DNA of 64,000 bases from CAYUYV01 sp964522525 (GCA_964522525.1 CAZFWG010000012.1:1-64000); one strand, 5' to 3'; shown: positions 16,934-26,374, numbered from the stretch's first letter. Made by a program: numbers and translations. Notes: a model not told the origin generated them from the letters alone.

Positions 16934-17569
16934 ATGACGCTGACGCTTTACGATTTCGCGGCGGCCCCGAGCCCGCGCCGGGCACGGATTTTCCTGGCCG
17001 AGAAGGGGATCGAGGTCGAGACGGTCCAGGTGGATTTGCGCAGTGGCGAACACCTGTCCGCGGATTATCAGGCGATCAATCCGACCTGCACGGTTCCGGC
17101 GCTGAAAACGGAAGACGGCACGGTGATCTCGGAGAATCTCGGCATCGCCGCCTTCGCCGAGGCCCACAAGCCCGATCCCACCCTTCTGGGCGCGACGCCC
17201 GTGGAGAAGGGTCTCGTGGCCAGCTGGAACGCGCGGATCGAGGGCGAGGGGCTGATGGCGGTCGCGGAGACGTTGCGCAATTCCGCCGATCGGATGGCCG
17301 GACGGGCCCTGACCGGGCCCCACAGCTACGAACAGATTCCGGCTCTCTCCGAACGGGGACGCAAGCGCCTGGAGCATTTCTTCGACATGCTGAATGCCCG
17401 GCTCGAAGGGCGGGATTTCATCGCGATCGACAGCTATTCCCTGGCGGACATCACGGCCCTGGTGACCGTGGATTTCGCCAAATGGGTCAAGGCGGAGCCC
17501 CGGCCCGAACACACGGCCATCGCCCGTTGGCATGGGGCGGTCTCCGCGCGCCCCAGTGCCCAGGCCTGA
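16934..17569 (+). CDS. Glutathione S-transferase
   Basis: A standard 211-aa cytosolic GST. The N-terminal thioredoxin-like domain reads LYDFAAAPSPRRARIFLAEKG, with the glutathione-binding NPTCTVPAL and ISENLGIAAF segments. The C-terminal helical domain includes FIAIDSYSLADITALVTVDFAKW, a family landmark. Likely role: conjugation or reduction with glutathione; substrate unknown. The ATG at 16934 has AAGGGAGA upstream. It is convergent with the CoA-transferase gene, 21 bases away. Confidence 0.88.
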   Translation: MTLTLYDFAAAPSPRRARIFLAEKGIEVETVQVDLRSGEHLSADYQAINPTCTVPALKTEDGTVISENLGIAAFAEAHKPDPTLLGATPVEKGLVASWNARIEGEGLMAVAETLRNSADRMAGRALTGPHSYEQIPALSERGRKRLEHFFDMLNARLEGRDFIAIDSYSLADITALVTVDFAKWVKAEPRPEHTAIARWHGAVSARPSAQA

Positions 17570-17590
17570 AGCTGCCCTGTCGCCCGCGTG

Positions 17591-18787
17591 TCAGCTGTCG
17601 TCTTCGGGCATGACCTTGAGAAAAGCCTCCGTGTCCGCCCCATAGCGGGGCGGATCCCGGCGGATCGATGCGGGCGTCGCCGAGAACGAGACCGGATGGC
17701 GCATGGTGCGATAGGCACCGGCCTCCGGATGGCTGCGTTCCTGGAAGAAGCCCACGGATGTAAGATGCTCATCGGTCAGAACATCCGTCATGGTGTTGTA
17801 GCGCATGGCCGGGATCTGTTCCTCACCTAACAGATCAAGCCATTCCTGTGTCGTCTTGGTCTGGGAAACCTCGCCGATGATGGCATAAAGCTCCCCGATA
17901 TGTTCGGTGCGGGCCTTGTAGGTGGCAAAGCGCGGGTCTGAAAAGACGTCCGCCCGCCCGCCAAGGCGGAAAAAGGTCTCCCACTGGCTGTCCGCATAGG
18001 GAACGATGGAGATGAAGCCGTCCTTGGTGGGGTAGGGCTTCCGGTGGGCATTCACCGAGCGGGTATAGGCCATGCGCCCGTTGCCGGGCAGGAAGGTCTC
18101 TCCATACAGATTTTCCACCATGTTGAAGAAGGTGAAACACTCCATCATCGGCACCTGGATGAACTGGCCCTCGCCCGTACGCTCCCGGTGATAAAGGGCG
18201 GCCATGGTGGCGTAGGCCGCGAACAGGCCGACGGTCTTGTCGGCCACCAGGGAGGGGGCATATTGGGGCGCGCTCCCGTCCCGCAGGCGGAAGAGATCGG
18301 TGAACCCGGAGGCGGCCTGGATCAGGTCGTCATAGGCCTGACGATCCGCATAGGCGCCGCCCGCTCCGAAGCCTGCGCAGTGGACATAGATGATCCGGGG
18401 ATTGAGGGCCTTGACATCCTCATAGCCGAAACCGAGGCGCTCCACGCCCGCAAGGCGCACATTGTGGAAGAAAACATCCGCATGGGCGAGATGGGCGCGC
18501 AGGGCCGCGCGGTTTTCCGCTTCGGTCAGGTCGAGCTCGACACTGGCCTTGTTGCGGTTCAGCGCCGTGAAAATCGGACCCAGATCCCCGGTGGGGGAGG
18601 CGCCCGCATAGCGCATGATGTCGCCCTTGGGGCCGGAGCGGGCCGTTTCGATCTTGACAACTTCCGCGCCCAGATCGCCGAAAATGAGCGACGCGAAGGG
18701 CCCCAGGACCACCGTGGACATGTCGATGATCTTGACCCCCGCGAGCGGTCCCGTGGCGGACGGTTGTCCCGGCGATGATGCGGACAT
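17591..18787 (-). CDS. CaiB/BaiF family CoA-transferase
   Basis: A class III CoA-transferase of 398 aa that moves CoA between carboxylic acids (relatives include formyl-CoA transferase, L-carnitine dehydratase and alpha-methylacyl-CoA racemase). It opens with PLAGVKIIDMSTVVLGPFAS and has DLGAEVVKIE and NRNKASVELDL. The catalytic Asp is expected in YDDLIQAASG. The ATG at 18787 has GGGAGGAA seven bases upstream, better than the in-frame start 14 codons earlier. It lies downstream of the F0 operon but is separated from it by a large inverted repeat. The acyl substrate cannot be told. Confidence 0.9.
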   Translation of the reverse strand: MSASSPGQPSATGPLAGVKIIDMSTVVLGPFASLIFGDLGAEVVKIETARSGPKGDIMRYAGASPTGDLGPIFTALNRNKASVELDLTEAENRAALRAHLAHADVFFHNVRLAGVERLGFGYEDVKALNPRIIYVHCAGFGAGGAYADRQAYDDLIQAASGFTDLFRLRDGSAPQYAPSLVADKTVGLFAAYATMAALYHRERTGEGQFIQVPMMECFTFFNMVENLYGETFLPGNGRMAYTRSVNAHRKPYPTKDGFISIVPYADSQWETFFRLGGRADVFSDPRFATYKARTEHIGELYAIIGEVSQTKTTQEWLDLLGEEQIPAMRYNTMTDVLTDEHLTSVGFFQERSHPEAGAYRTMRHPVSFSATPASIRRDPPRYGADTEAFLKVMPEDDS

Positions 18788-18889
18788 GGTGTCGTTCCTC
18801 CCTGGCAATGGCTCTCGGCTTGGACGCAAAAGCAGCGCTTTTGTCCAATCAGATCACAAAACAAACGGGAGAAACATGGGGCGCGCAGG

Positions 18890-18938
18890 AGCGGGCGTGC
18901 ATTGGCAGGCAAGCGATCTGCAGATCGGCACGCCCGCT
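18890..18938. repeat. Large inverted repeat after the F0 operon, with nested palindrome
   Basis: AGCGGGCGTGC (18890-18900) pairs perfectly with GCACGCCCGCT (18928-18938). The 27 bases between them end in the 14-bp perfect palindrome CGATCTGCAGATCG (18914-18927), which abuts the right arm. The element begins seven bases beyond the atpF stop on the minus strand. No U-tract follows, so it is probably an RNA-end protection or processing structure rather than a simple terminator. Confidence 0.7.
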
Positions 18939-18945
18939 GGAAGGT

Positions 18946-19431
18946 TCAGCTCAGGCGGGCGGGGAGATCGTCGATGGAGGCCTTGATGAGGGCGCCGTCG
19001 CTTGCCTCGTCGAGGCTGCCGGCGAGGACCCGTTGCGCGGCGGCCACCGCGACATCGGCGGCCGCGGCGCGGATGTCCGCAACGGCTTGTTCCTCGGCCC
19101 GGGCGATCCGTTGCTCGGTCAGGGCCATGCGGCGGGCGATCTGGGCCTCATTGGCGGCGCGGGTTTCCTCCGCGAGCCGCTTGGCCTGCTCCTCGGCGGC
19201 CGAGATGATTTCGTCGGCTTCCTGCTCGGCCTCTTTCTGCTTGCGCTGATATTCCGCGAGCATGGCCTGGGCATCGTCCCGCAACTGGCGGGCGTCTTCC
19301 AGTTCCTGGGCAATACGCCGGGAGCGCTCATCCAGAGCATCGGTGACCACTTTCGGAACGCCGAGATACAACAGGGCACCGAGGAACATCAGGAGCGCGA
19401 CGGCAACCCAGAATGTCGGATCAGCTAACAC
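18946..19431 (-). CDS. atpF: F0 ATP synthase subunit b
   Basis: Peripheral stalk subunit of 161 aa. One N-terminal membrane helix (PTFWVAVALLMFLGALLYLGV) is followed by a long Ala/Glu/Gln/Arg coiled coil that holds F1 to F0. The start is GTG at 19431 with AGGAG eight bases upstream. It is the last gene of the atpI-B-E-b'-b operon, 34 bases after the b' gene. Confidence 0.94.
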   Translation of the reverse strand: MLADPTFWVAVALLMFLGALLYLGVPKVVTDALDERSRRIAQELEDARQLRDDAQAMLAEYQRKQKEAEQEADEIISAAEEQAKRLAEETRAANEAQIARRMALTEQRIARAEEQAVADIRAAAADVAVAAAQRVLAGSLDEASDGALIKASIDDLPARLS

Positions 19432-19465
19432 GGAACGGCTCCTGTCGTTTCTTGTCTCGGGGGCG

Positions 19466-20134
19466 TCAGTTGACGCCCCGGGTGGTCAGTTCACTGTCCA
19501 CCGCATCGGCGATCAGATTGTCGAGCGGCTTCCCGTTCTGGCTCATTTTTCCGAGAATCTCGCGGGTCAGGTCGGCGGCCACATCGCCGAGATTGGCCAT
19601 GGCCTTGTCCCGGGCGGTCTCGATCCGGCTTTCCGCCGCCCGCAGTTTCTTCTCGATTTCCGCTTCGTTCTGTTTGCGGATCGCGTCCATGTCCGCAGCG
19701 ATCCGGCGGCGGGTCTCATCCACCGTGCGGTGGGCGCGGGCCTTGGCCTCCCGAAGGGCGGTTTCATAGGCCGAAATCGCCTCATCGGTCGATTTCTTGA
19801 ATTCCGCCGCCCGGTCCAGATCAAGGGCGATCTTGTCCCGCCGCTCCTCGATCACGGTCGCAATCCGGGGCAGGGCGAAGCGTGCCATCATCGCGTAGAG
19901 AAATCCGAAGGTCAGCGCGAGCCAGACAAGCTGACTGACGAAAAGACTGCCTTCCGGATCGAGCTGCGGCAGGCCGACGGATTCACCGTGACCGGCCACG
20001 CCGACTTCCGAATGGGTGCCGTCGCCATGCGCACCATATCCGTGACCCTCGGCGGAGGCGTCATGACCGGTGTCAGTCGCCGGCGCGCCGTCGGCAACGG
20101 AGGCGTGGTTTTCGGCTGTGTCCGTGATCGCCAT
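19466..20134 (-). CDS. atpG: F0 ATP synthase subunit b'
   Basis: Second peripheral stalk subunit, the b and b' pair being typical of photosynthetic and many alphaproteobacterial ATP synthases. The protein is 222 aa. The N-terminal 60 residues form an unusual His/Gly/Asp-rich extension before the membrane helix (LVWLALTFGFLYAMMARF). A coiled coil follows (about residues 85-200). The ATG at 20134 is preferred over TTG at 20143. The gene is named atpG or atpF' in different genomes. Confidence 0.92.
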   Translation of the reverse strand: MAITDTAENHASVADGAPATDTGHDASAEGHGYGAHGDGTHSEVGVAGHGESVGLPQLDPEGSLFVSQLVWLALTFGFLYAMMARFALPRIATVIEERRDKIALDLDRAAEFKKSTDEAISAYETALREAKARAHRTVDETRRRIAADMDAIRKQNEAEIEKKLRAAESRIETARDKAMANLGDVAADLTREILGKMSQNGKPLDNLIADAVDSELTTRGVN

Positions 20135-20220
20135 ACCGTGCAATCCCGCTCAAAGAACCCACTCCCGAGTCCGGCCCGCAACGTGATGCAGCGGGCCCGG
20201 CGCCGGAAGCGTAAATCCGA

Positions 20221-20445
20221 TCAGGTGAAGATCAGGATGAAGGCCACGACCAGACCGAACAGGCCGGTCGCTTCGGCGAGGGCGAAGCCGATATAGACCA
20301 TGGTGCGTTCCTGGCCGGCGGCCGACGGATTGCGCAGGGCCCCCTGAAGGTAGCTGGCAAAGATGTTACCGATGGCCAGGGCGGCACCCATCAGGGCAAA
20401 GGCGTAAAAGCCGGCGGCGAGCACACGTGCGGCATCAGCTTCCAT
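20221..20445 (-). CDS. atpE: F0 ATP synthase subunit c
   Basis: Proton-carrying ring subunit of 74 aa. Two membrane helices are joined by the polar loop RNPSAAGQE. The second helix carries the proton-binding Glu in FALAEATGLFG. The ATG at 20445 has GAGAGGAG upstream; an in-frame start 13 codons earlier would disrupt the normal N-terminus. It lies between atpB and the b' gene. Confidence 0.96.
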   Translation of the reverse strand: MEADAARVLAAGFYAFALMGAALAIGNIFASYLQGALRNPSAAGQERTMVYIGFALAEATGLFGLVVAFILIFT

Positions 20446-20525
20446 GGGAACAACTCCTCTCGATTTCGTTGTCTCAACAATCAAAAACAGACAAGGCCCG
20501 GTTCAAGGAACCGGACCGGGATGGA

Positions 20526-21284
20526 TCAGTGGCTCGGATGCAGGGCGTCATTCAGATAGATGCTGGTCAGCATCGCGAAAATGAACGCCTGCAGGAAAGC
20601 CACCAAGAACTCAAGGGCCGTGATCGCCACGGACGCAAACAAGGGGATCACGAAGGAAACAGAGGCCACGCCGCCGATCGACAGCATGCTGACCACGAAG
20701 CCGGCAAAGACCTTCAGCATGGTGTGGCCGGCGAGCATGTTCGCGAACAACCGCACGGCCAGGCTGATGGGCCGGGTCAGGAACGAGATCACTTCGATCA
20801 CGATGATCAGCGGCATCAGGAAGAGCGGCACGCCATGGGGCGCGAACAGGCGCAGGAACCCGAGACCGTTGCGCGCGAACCCGATGATCAGCACCGCCGA
20901 AATGGCGACGGCCGCGAGGCCGAAGGTCACCACGATATGGCTCGTGGCCGTGAAGAAGGGGGGAACCAAGCCCAGCAGGTTACAGAACAGGACATACATA
21001 AAGAGAGAGAAGACGAGGGGGAAATAGCGCATCCCCTCCGGCCCTGCCGTCGAGCGGATCATGTCCGCGACGAATTCATAGGTCAGTTCGGCGAGGTTCT
21101 GCCAGCGGCCCGGCACCATGGCCCGGCGCGACATGCTCATGGTCAGGAAGGTGGTGATGCCGAGAGTCGCCAGGATCATGGCGATGCTGGAATTGGTCAG
21201 CGACACATCATAGCCCAGGACCTGGATCTCCAGGACCGGCTTGATGAGGAACTGTTCCATTGGGCTGTGACTGTCACCTGCCAC
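20526..21284 (-). CDS. atpB: F0 ATP synthase subunit a
   Basis: Membrane subunit of 252 aa that forms the proton half-channels beside the c-ring. Five to six hydrophobic helices are visible, with the essential Arg in ISLAVRLFANMLAGH and the last helix motif FLVAFLQAFIFAMLTSIYL. The start is GTG at 21284 with AAGGA eight bases upstream; the ATG at 21260 is an alternative. It precedes atpE. Confidence 0.95.
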   Translation of the reverse strand: MAGDSHSPMEQFLIKPVLEIQVLGYDVSLTNSSIAMILATLGITTFLTMSMSRRAMVPGRWQNLAELTYEFVADMIRSTAGPEGMRYFPLVFSLFMYVLFCNLLGLVPPFFTATSHIVVTFGLAAVAISAVLIIGFARNGLGFLRLFAPHGVPLFLMPLIIVIEVISFLTRPISLAVRLFANMLAGHTMLKVFAGFVVSMLSIGGVASVSFVIPLFASVAITALEFLVAFLQAFIFAMLTSIYLNDALHPSH

Positions 21285-21349
21285 GTCTGTCGTCCTTAAC
21301 CTTCACACCGCCGGGCGAGATCTTGCCGTTCGACGATTGATCATCTGTC

Positions 21350-21847
21350 CTATCGGCCCTTTGAACCATTGCTGGAGGTATTATCGTCCGGCGGTTCCGA
21401 GCCCCCCATACCCACCTGATTGGCGGTACGGATCACATTCATAAATCCCGCGGCCGCGCCGAACAGGAAGAAAATCACGAACAAAATCGGCCACGTGCCC
21501 AACCATCCGTCCAGGAACCATCCGATGCCGGCGCCGACAATGACGGCCGCCACAAGATCCGTCCCCATCCTCAAGGCAACGTTGAGACCCTTACCCGAAC
21601 CACGCGCCGAGAACCGGCCGGACCCTTGGGGATCTGGCTCATGACCTCGAGCGGCGCGCAGGCGCTCAGCGATGTCCTGGGGAGTGGATGGGGTCGAACG
21701 GTCCCGCCGCGAACGGTCCTCGTCCAAAGGATCGCCATCCTTCCCGGACTTGTTACCGGATGCGTCGGAAATGGCCCATCCCCTGCCGTAAAGCGATTCT
21801 GCTCTCCAGATGGCGCGCACCGTACAAAGGGCTGGATTCTTAGTCAA
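21350..21847 (-). CDS. atpI: F0F1 ATP synthase subunit I
   Basis: Small membrane protein encoded first in the F0 operon and linked to c-ring assembly or magnesium supply. Two hydrophobic helices are seen (DLVAAVIVGAGIGWFLDGWLG and WPILFVIFFLFGAAAGFMNVI), after a charged N-terminus typical of alphaproteobacterial AtpI. The start is uncertain: the frame opens at TTG 21847 with no ribosome binding site, and several internal starts are possible before residue 50. Upstream, 69 bases separate it from the smc stop. Confidence 0.85.
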   Translation of the reverse strand: MTKNPALCTVRAIWRAESLYGRGWAISDASGNKSGKDGDPLDEDRSRRDRSTPSTPQDIAERLRAARGHEPDPQGSGRFSARGSGKGLNVALRMGTDLVAAVIVGAGIGWFLDGWLGTWPILFVIFFLFGAAAGFMNVIRTANQVGMGGSEPPDDNTSSNGSKGR

Positions 21848-21916
21848 GCATCCGCATCCGGCCTATAACCGGCTGATTCTCAAGGATTTTATTCGCGATG
21901 CTCGGTGCTTCACGGC

Positions 21917-24900
21917 CTATTGCGCGGCGATCACCCGTTCGGCTTCCTGCAGATCGACCGAGACCAGCTGGCTGACACCCCGCTCCGCCATGGTCACCCC
22001 ATAGAGCCGGTCGAGCCGGGACATGGTCAGGGCGTGGTGGGTGATGACCAGAAAGCGCGTGTTGGTTTCCTTGGTCATCTGGTCGAGGAGATTGCAGAAG
22101 CGCTCCACATTGGCGTCGTCGAGCGGCGCGTCGACCTCGTCGAGCACACAGATGGGCGCCGGATTCGCCAGGAACACGGCGAAGATCAGGGACATGGCCG
22201 TCAGGGCCTGTTCGCCCCCGGAGAGCAGCGACAGATTGGTGAGCTTCTTGCCCGGCGGCCGGGCAAAGATGTCGAGGCCGGCCTCAAGCGGATCGTCGGA
22301 TTCCACCAGTTCCAGATGGGCCGTGCCGCCGCCGAACAGCTCCGTGAACAGCTTGGTGAAATTGCTGTTCACCACGTCGAATGCGGCAAGGAGTCGCTCC
22401 CGGCCTTCCTTGTTGAGGCTGTTGATGCCCTGGCGCAGCCGCGCGATGGCCTGGAGCAGGTCTTCGCGTTCCGCATTCATGGCGTCGAGGCGTTCGGTAT
22501 ATTCCTGGGCCTCTTCATCGGCGCGCAGATTGACCGCGCCCATATTCTCCCGCTCCCGCCGGTAACGGTCGAGCTTGCGTTCGATATCGTCGAGGGGCGG
22601 CAATTCTTCGCTTTCCGGCACGCCGCCTGCTTCCAGAACATTTTCCGGATTGCAGTCGAGGGCCTCCCGGATCCGGCCCGCGACGTCTTCGACGCGCGCC
22701 TGGAGACCCTGGATCGTGGCTTCCTGGCGGGCCCGGTCTTCCCGGGCCTGGGACAGTTCTCCTTGCAGCTTTTTCGCCGACGCGTCGGCTTCCCGGAGTT
22801 TGTTCTCCGCTTCCTGCAGATTGTTCGCGGTCAGACGACGCTTGCTCTCGGCCGCTTCGAGCGCCTCGATCAGGCCGCTGCGTTTCTGAGCGATCTGGTC
22901 CGGGATCAAGCGCACGGATTCGAGTTCACCCGAGGCTTCCGCCCGGCGCTTGGCCAGGTTTTCAAGCTGGCTTGCGGTGTTGGCCTTGCGGGCCTCCCAG
23001 CCGTCTTGCGTTTTTTCGATGGCCGCAAGCCGGGCCTCGCGGGTTTGGGCGTCCCGCTTCAGGGCCTCAAGCGCGGCGCGCGCTTCGGTCAGCTCAACCC
23101 GCAGGCCTGCGACCTTTTCCTTGTGTTCGGCCAGGGCCAGGCTCGGATCGGGTTTGGCTTCCGCGTCCTCGACCGCCGAGAGGGCTTCGGCGAGGTGGCT
23201 TTCGATTTCCGCCGTTTCACTCGACAGCCTTTGTTGGGCCTCGGCGAGGGCGGCGAGCCGTTGTTGGTGACGCGAGGAACTCTTTTCGATCTCGGTCAGT
23301 TTGGCCCGCGCCGTGTTGAGGGCGGATTGGCTCTCGCGCAGGCTCTGACGGGCGGCGCGTTCGGCCTGGCCCGCATCCTCGGCGGCCTGGCGGGCGGCGT
23401 GGTGGGCCTCACGGGTTTCGCGGGCGGTCGTTTGGGCCGCTTCCAGTTCGCCTTCGAGTTCGGCCAGGCGATTGCGTTGGGAGAGGCGCACGGCCGCCGG
23501 TGTCGGGGCATCGGCGGCGATGGTGATGCCGTCCCAGCGCCACAGATCGCCATCCCGACTGACCAGTCTTTGGCCCGGTTTCAAAAGGGCCTGAAGGGCC
23601 TTGCCTTCCCGGTCATCGACCACGCCGATTTGGCCAAGCCGGCGGGCGAGCGCGGGCGGCGCGTTGACGACCTCGCTCAGGGGGCGCGCTTCGGCGGGCA
23701 GGGTGGGCGCGTCGTCCAGGGGATCGAGCGTGGCCCAATGCATGGGCGCCGCTTCATCCGTAGGCACCTCAAGATCATCGCCCAGGGCTGCGCCCAAAGC
23801 CGCCTCGAAGCCGGGTTCCACGGTGATGCTGTCGACCACCGGCGGCCACAGATCGCTGTCGGCGGACTGGCACAGGCGGGCAAGCGTGTCCCGCTCGGCC
23901 TTCAGGGCACTGACGGCCCGGTCCGCGTCCTGGAGCGGTTCCCGGGAAGCCGCTTCGGCCGCCTGGGCATCAATACGGGCTTGTTCCGCATGGGTGGCCT
24001 TGGTCTCGGCCTCGGCGATGGCGCTCTCCGCGGTCTCGACCGCCTCCCGGGCGGCCGTCATGTCGCCGCTGTCACCCGTATCGGCTTCAAGCGTGGTCTT
24101 TTCGCTCGTCACCTTTTCCAGGTCGTGGGCAAGCCGGGTCCGACGGCTTTCGAGTTCCTGGCGCCGGCGCCGCAGGGCGCCGAGGGCGGCCTGGTGATCC
24201 GCGCTTTCCCGCGTGGCGGCCTCAAGCGCTTCTTCCGCCCCGCTGAGGGAACCGGTCAGCGTCTCGACCGCGCCATCGGCCTCGGTCAGACGATCCCCAT
24301 GGCCATCGCCCGCCCGTCGGAGGGTTTCGGCTTCCTCGATCAGCTGGGCGAGTTCCCGTTCCCCGTCGGACAGGCCGTCCTGCTCACGGGCAATATCGGC
24401 GCCGACCTGTTCGAGCTGGGCCTCCAGACGGCCGGCCTGTTCGAGGGCCCGTTTTTCCTCCGCATCCAGCGTATCCCGCTCCACGGTGAGCCGGTGAAGG
24501 GCCGCGGCGGCGGCGGCTTCCGCCTCGCGCAATTGGGGAAGGCCTTCGGATGCATCCGCCTGGAGCCGGGTGGCCGTCGCGTTTTCCTGGGCGAGGCGCG
24601 CCACGGTCTGTTCCAGTTCCCGGAACGCCGCGTCGCTTTCCATCACCGCGTCGCTCGCTTCCTTCCAACGCAGGAAAAGGACGATGGCTTCGGATTTGCG
24701 GATATTGTCGGAGAGATTGCGGTAGCGGGTCGCCTGGCGGGCCTGTTTCTTGAGCGCCGTGAGCTGAACATCGAGTTCGTTCAGCACGTCCTCGAGCCGG
24801 GTCAGATTGGTCTCGGCCGCCCGCAGGCGCAGTTCCGCCTCGTGGCGCCGGCCATGGAGGCCCGAAATCCCCGCCGCCTCTTCCAGGATCATGCGCCGGT

Positions 24901-25375
24901 TCTGGGGCTTGGCCGCGATCAGCTGGCCGATCTGGCCCTGGCGGACGAGGGCCGGGGAATGGGCGCCGGAGGACAGATCCGCAAACAGGAGCTGGACGTC
25001 CCGGGCCCGGGTGTCCTTGCCGTTGACCCGGTAGGCCGAGCCCGCATCCCGTTCGATCCGCCGGGTGACTTCCAGTTGGTCGTGGTCGTTGAGGGCGGCG
25101 GGCGCGTCGCGCTCCGCATTGTCGATGCTCAAGACCACTTCGGCCATGTTGCGCGCCGGACGGCCGGACGTGCCGGCAAAGATCACGTCCTCCATGCCGG
25201 AGCCGCGCAGGCTCTTAGCGGAGGTCTCGCCCATGACCCAGCGCAGGGCCTCGACCAGATTGGATTTGCCGCAACCGTTGGGACCGACAATGCCGGTCAG
25301 TCCGGGCTCGATCTGGAGCTCGGTAGGATCCACGAATGATTTGAAGCCCTGCAAACGCAGCCGAGTGAATTTCAA
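21917..25375 (-). CDS. smc: Chromosome segregation protein SMC
   Basis: ATPase of 1152 aa that forms the SMC-ScpAB condensin. Walker A is GPNGCGKSN (residues 31-39). Two long coiled coils flank a hinge around residues 500-640. The C-terminal head has the ABC signature LLSGGEQALTA and Walker B PICVLDEVDAPLDD. The start is TTG at 25375, with AAGGG six bases upstream; translation matches the normal family start (KFTRLRLQGFKSF). The opposite strand is open for 1144 codons, which is a composition shadow. It lies downstream of dsbA after a 258-base spacer. Confidence 0.96.
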   Translation of the reverse strand: MKFTRLRLQGFKSFVDPTELQIEPGLTGIVGPNGCGKSNLVEALRWVMGETSAKSLRGSGMEDVIFAGTSGRPARNMAEVVLSIDNAERDAPAALNDHDQLEVTRRIERDAGSAYRVNGKDTRARDVQLLFADLSSGAHSPALVRQGQIGQLIAAKPQNRRMILEEAAGISGLHGRRHEAELRLRAAETNLTRLEDVLNELDVQLTALKKQARQATRYRNLSDNIRKSEAIVLFLRWKEASDAVMESDAAFRELEQTVARLAQENATATRLQADASEGLPQLREAEAAAAAALHRLTVERDTLDAEEKRALEQAGRLEAQLEQVGADIAREQDGLSDGERELAQLIEEAETLRRAGDGHGDRLTEADGAVETLTGSLSGAEEALEAATRESADHQAALGALRRRRQELESRRTRLAHDLEKVTSEKTTLEADTGDSGDMTAAREAVETAESAIAEAETKATHAEQARIDAQAAEAASREPLQDADRAVSALKAERDTLARLCQSADSDLWPPVVDSITVEPGFEAALGAALGDDLEVPTDEAAPMHWATLDPLDDAPTLPAEARPLSEVVNAPPALARRLGQIGVVDDREGKALQALLKPGQRLVSRDGDLWRWDGITIAADAPTPAAVRLSQRNRLAELEGELEAAQTTARETREAHHAARQAAEDAGQAERAARQSLRESQSALNTARAKLTEIEKSSSRHQQRLAALAEAQQRLSSETAEIESHLAEALSAVEDAEAKPDPSLALAEHKEKVAGLRVELTEARAALEALKRDAQTREARLAAIEKTQDGWEARKANTASQLENLAKRRAEASGELESVRLIPDQIAQKRSGLIEALEAAESKRRLTANNLQEAENKLREADASAKKLQGELSQAREDRARQEATIQGLQARVEDVAGRIREALDCNPENVLEAGGVPESEELPPLDDIERKLDRYRRERENMGAVNLRADEEAQEYTERLDAMNAEREDLLQAIARLRQGINSLNKEGRERLLAAFDVVNSNFTKLFTELFGGGTAHLELVESDDPLEAGLDIFARPPGKKLTNLSLLSGGEQALTAMSLIFAVFLANPAPICVLDEVDAPLDDANVERFCNLLDQMTKETNTRFLVITHHALTMSRLDRLYGVTMAERGVSQLVSVDLQEAERVIAAQ

Positions 25376-25485
25376 GAGCGGCCCTTAATTTCTCAAGCGC
25401 AAGCCTTGGTTCAGGCGCGCAATGTCATCCCCCAAATGACAGGTTCGGTCCGATCCGTCCTTTTTTCTCGGGAGGAAAACACGGG

Positions 25486-25516
25486 AAAAGGCCGCCAGCC
25501 CAAGGGCCAAGCGGCC
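25486..25516 (-). terminator. Probable intrinsic terminator after the dsbA-type gene
   Basis: On the minus strand GGCCGC and GCGGCC (25516-25511 and 25495-25490) enclose an inner GGCCC/GGGCT pairing and are followed by TTTTCCC. It lies about 120 bases after the dsbA-type stop within the 258-base spacer before smc. The T-run is short, so efficiency is uncertain. Confidence 0.5.
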
Positions 25517-25633
25517 GATTCAAAAACCCATCCTCAAACACCATGGGCTGATTCTACCCTGACTTCCACGCTCCTATGGTCCCCATGAAGCCGGCGGATA
25601 CCGGGTTTCGTCCAAGGGAACCAAGGGTCCCCG

Positions 25634-26374
25634 TTATTCGGACGGTTCCGTGAGGGCCGCCTTGGCTTCCTCGACCTTGGACTTGGCATCGCCGGGCACA
25701 TAGGCCTGAAGGATTTCCTCGAGTTCCTCGAAGCTCTTCAAGCCCACATGCTTGTCGCCGTTGATGATCAGGGTCGGGGTCGCGGAGATGTCGAAGACAT
25801 CGGAGCCCTGTTTCTGGACGGCGCGGATGCGTTGGTATTCCGCGTCATTGGACAGGCATTCCTCGAACTTGGCTTCGCCGATGCCGGCTTGGCGCGCCAC
25901 GGCCTTCAGTTTTTCGCGGCCCTCTTCGGCGGTCCGCACATAGGCCCAGATCTTCTGGGTGCGGAACAGAACGTCGATCACGCCGTAATAGCGGGCAGGT
26001 TCCACACAGCGCGCGAGCATGAAGGCCGAAGCCGACAAGACCACCGGGGCCGTCGGAAATTCCCGCAAGGTGTATTTGGCGACGCCCGTGTCCACATAGG
26101 CCGCTTTGAATTGGGGGAAGGTCTTGACCTTGAAGGTCGCGCAATGGCCGCAGGTCGTGGAGGCATATTCGATCACGCTGACGGGTGCGTTTTCATCGCC
26201 AAGGACAATGTCGCCGGGGCGGCCGAAATCGGCGCTCGTCAGCACATCTTCCTTGGTCACCTGCTTGCGCGTGTCTTCGGCCTCGGCGCCGGGGGTGCCG
26301 ATCAGACCAAGCGTGAACGCCGTGCCCGCGATAAGCGTGATGGCGGCAATGATAAGGGCGCTGGTTCTCGCCAT
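25634..26374 (-). CDS. DsbA-family thioredoxin-like protein
   Basis: A 246-aa exported thiol-disulfide protein. The signal or anchor is residues 5-30 (ALIIAAITLIAGTAFTLGLIG). A thioredoxin fold with an alpha-helical insertion follows. The redox motif CGHC is at residues 75-78, and the cis-Pro loop is in SATPTLIINGDKHVG. It resembles the DsbA/BdbD group (DSBA-like, COG1651) that forms or rearranges disulfides in the periplasm. The ATG at 26374 has GAGAGGAA upstream. It sits between dciA and smc. Confidence 0.9.
   Translation of the reverse strand: MARTSALIIAAITLIAGTAFTLGLIGTPGAEAEDTRKQVTKEDVLTSADFGRPGDIVLGDENAPVSVIEYASTTCGHCATFKVKTFPQFKAAYVDTGVAKYTLREFPTAPVVLSASAFMLARCVEPARYYGVIDVLFRTQKIWAYVRTAEEGREKLKAVARQAGIGEAKFEECLSNDAEYQRIRAVQKQGSDVFDISATPTLIINGDKHVGLKSFEELEEILQAYVPGDAKSKVEEAKAALTEPSE

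Noticed and set aside
21905..25339. A 1144-codon open frame on the plus strand opposite smc
   Set aside because: It mirrors the SMC codons in GC-rich DNA; composition is repetitive and SMC itself has all family motifs.
25376..25633. Possible small gene between dsbA-type gene and smc
   Set aside because: No frame with a good start; the space is better explained by a terminator and the smc leader.
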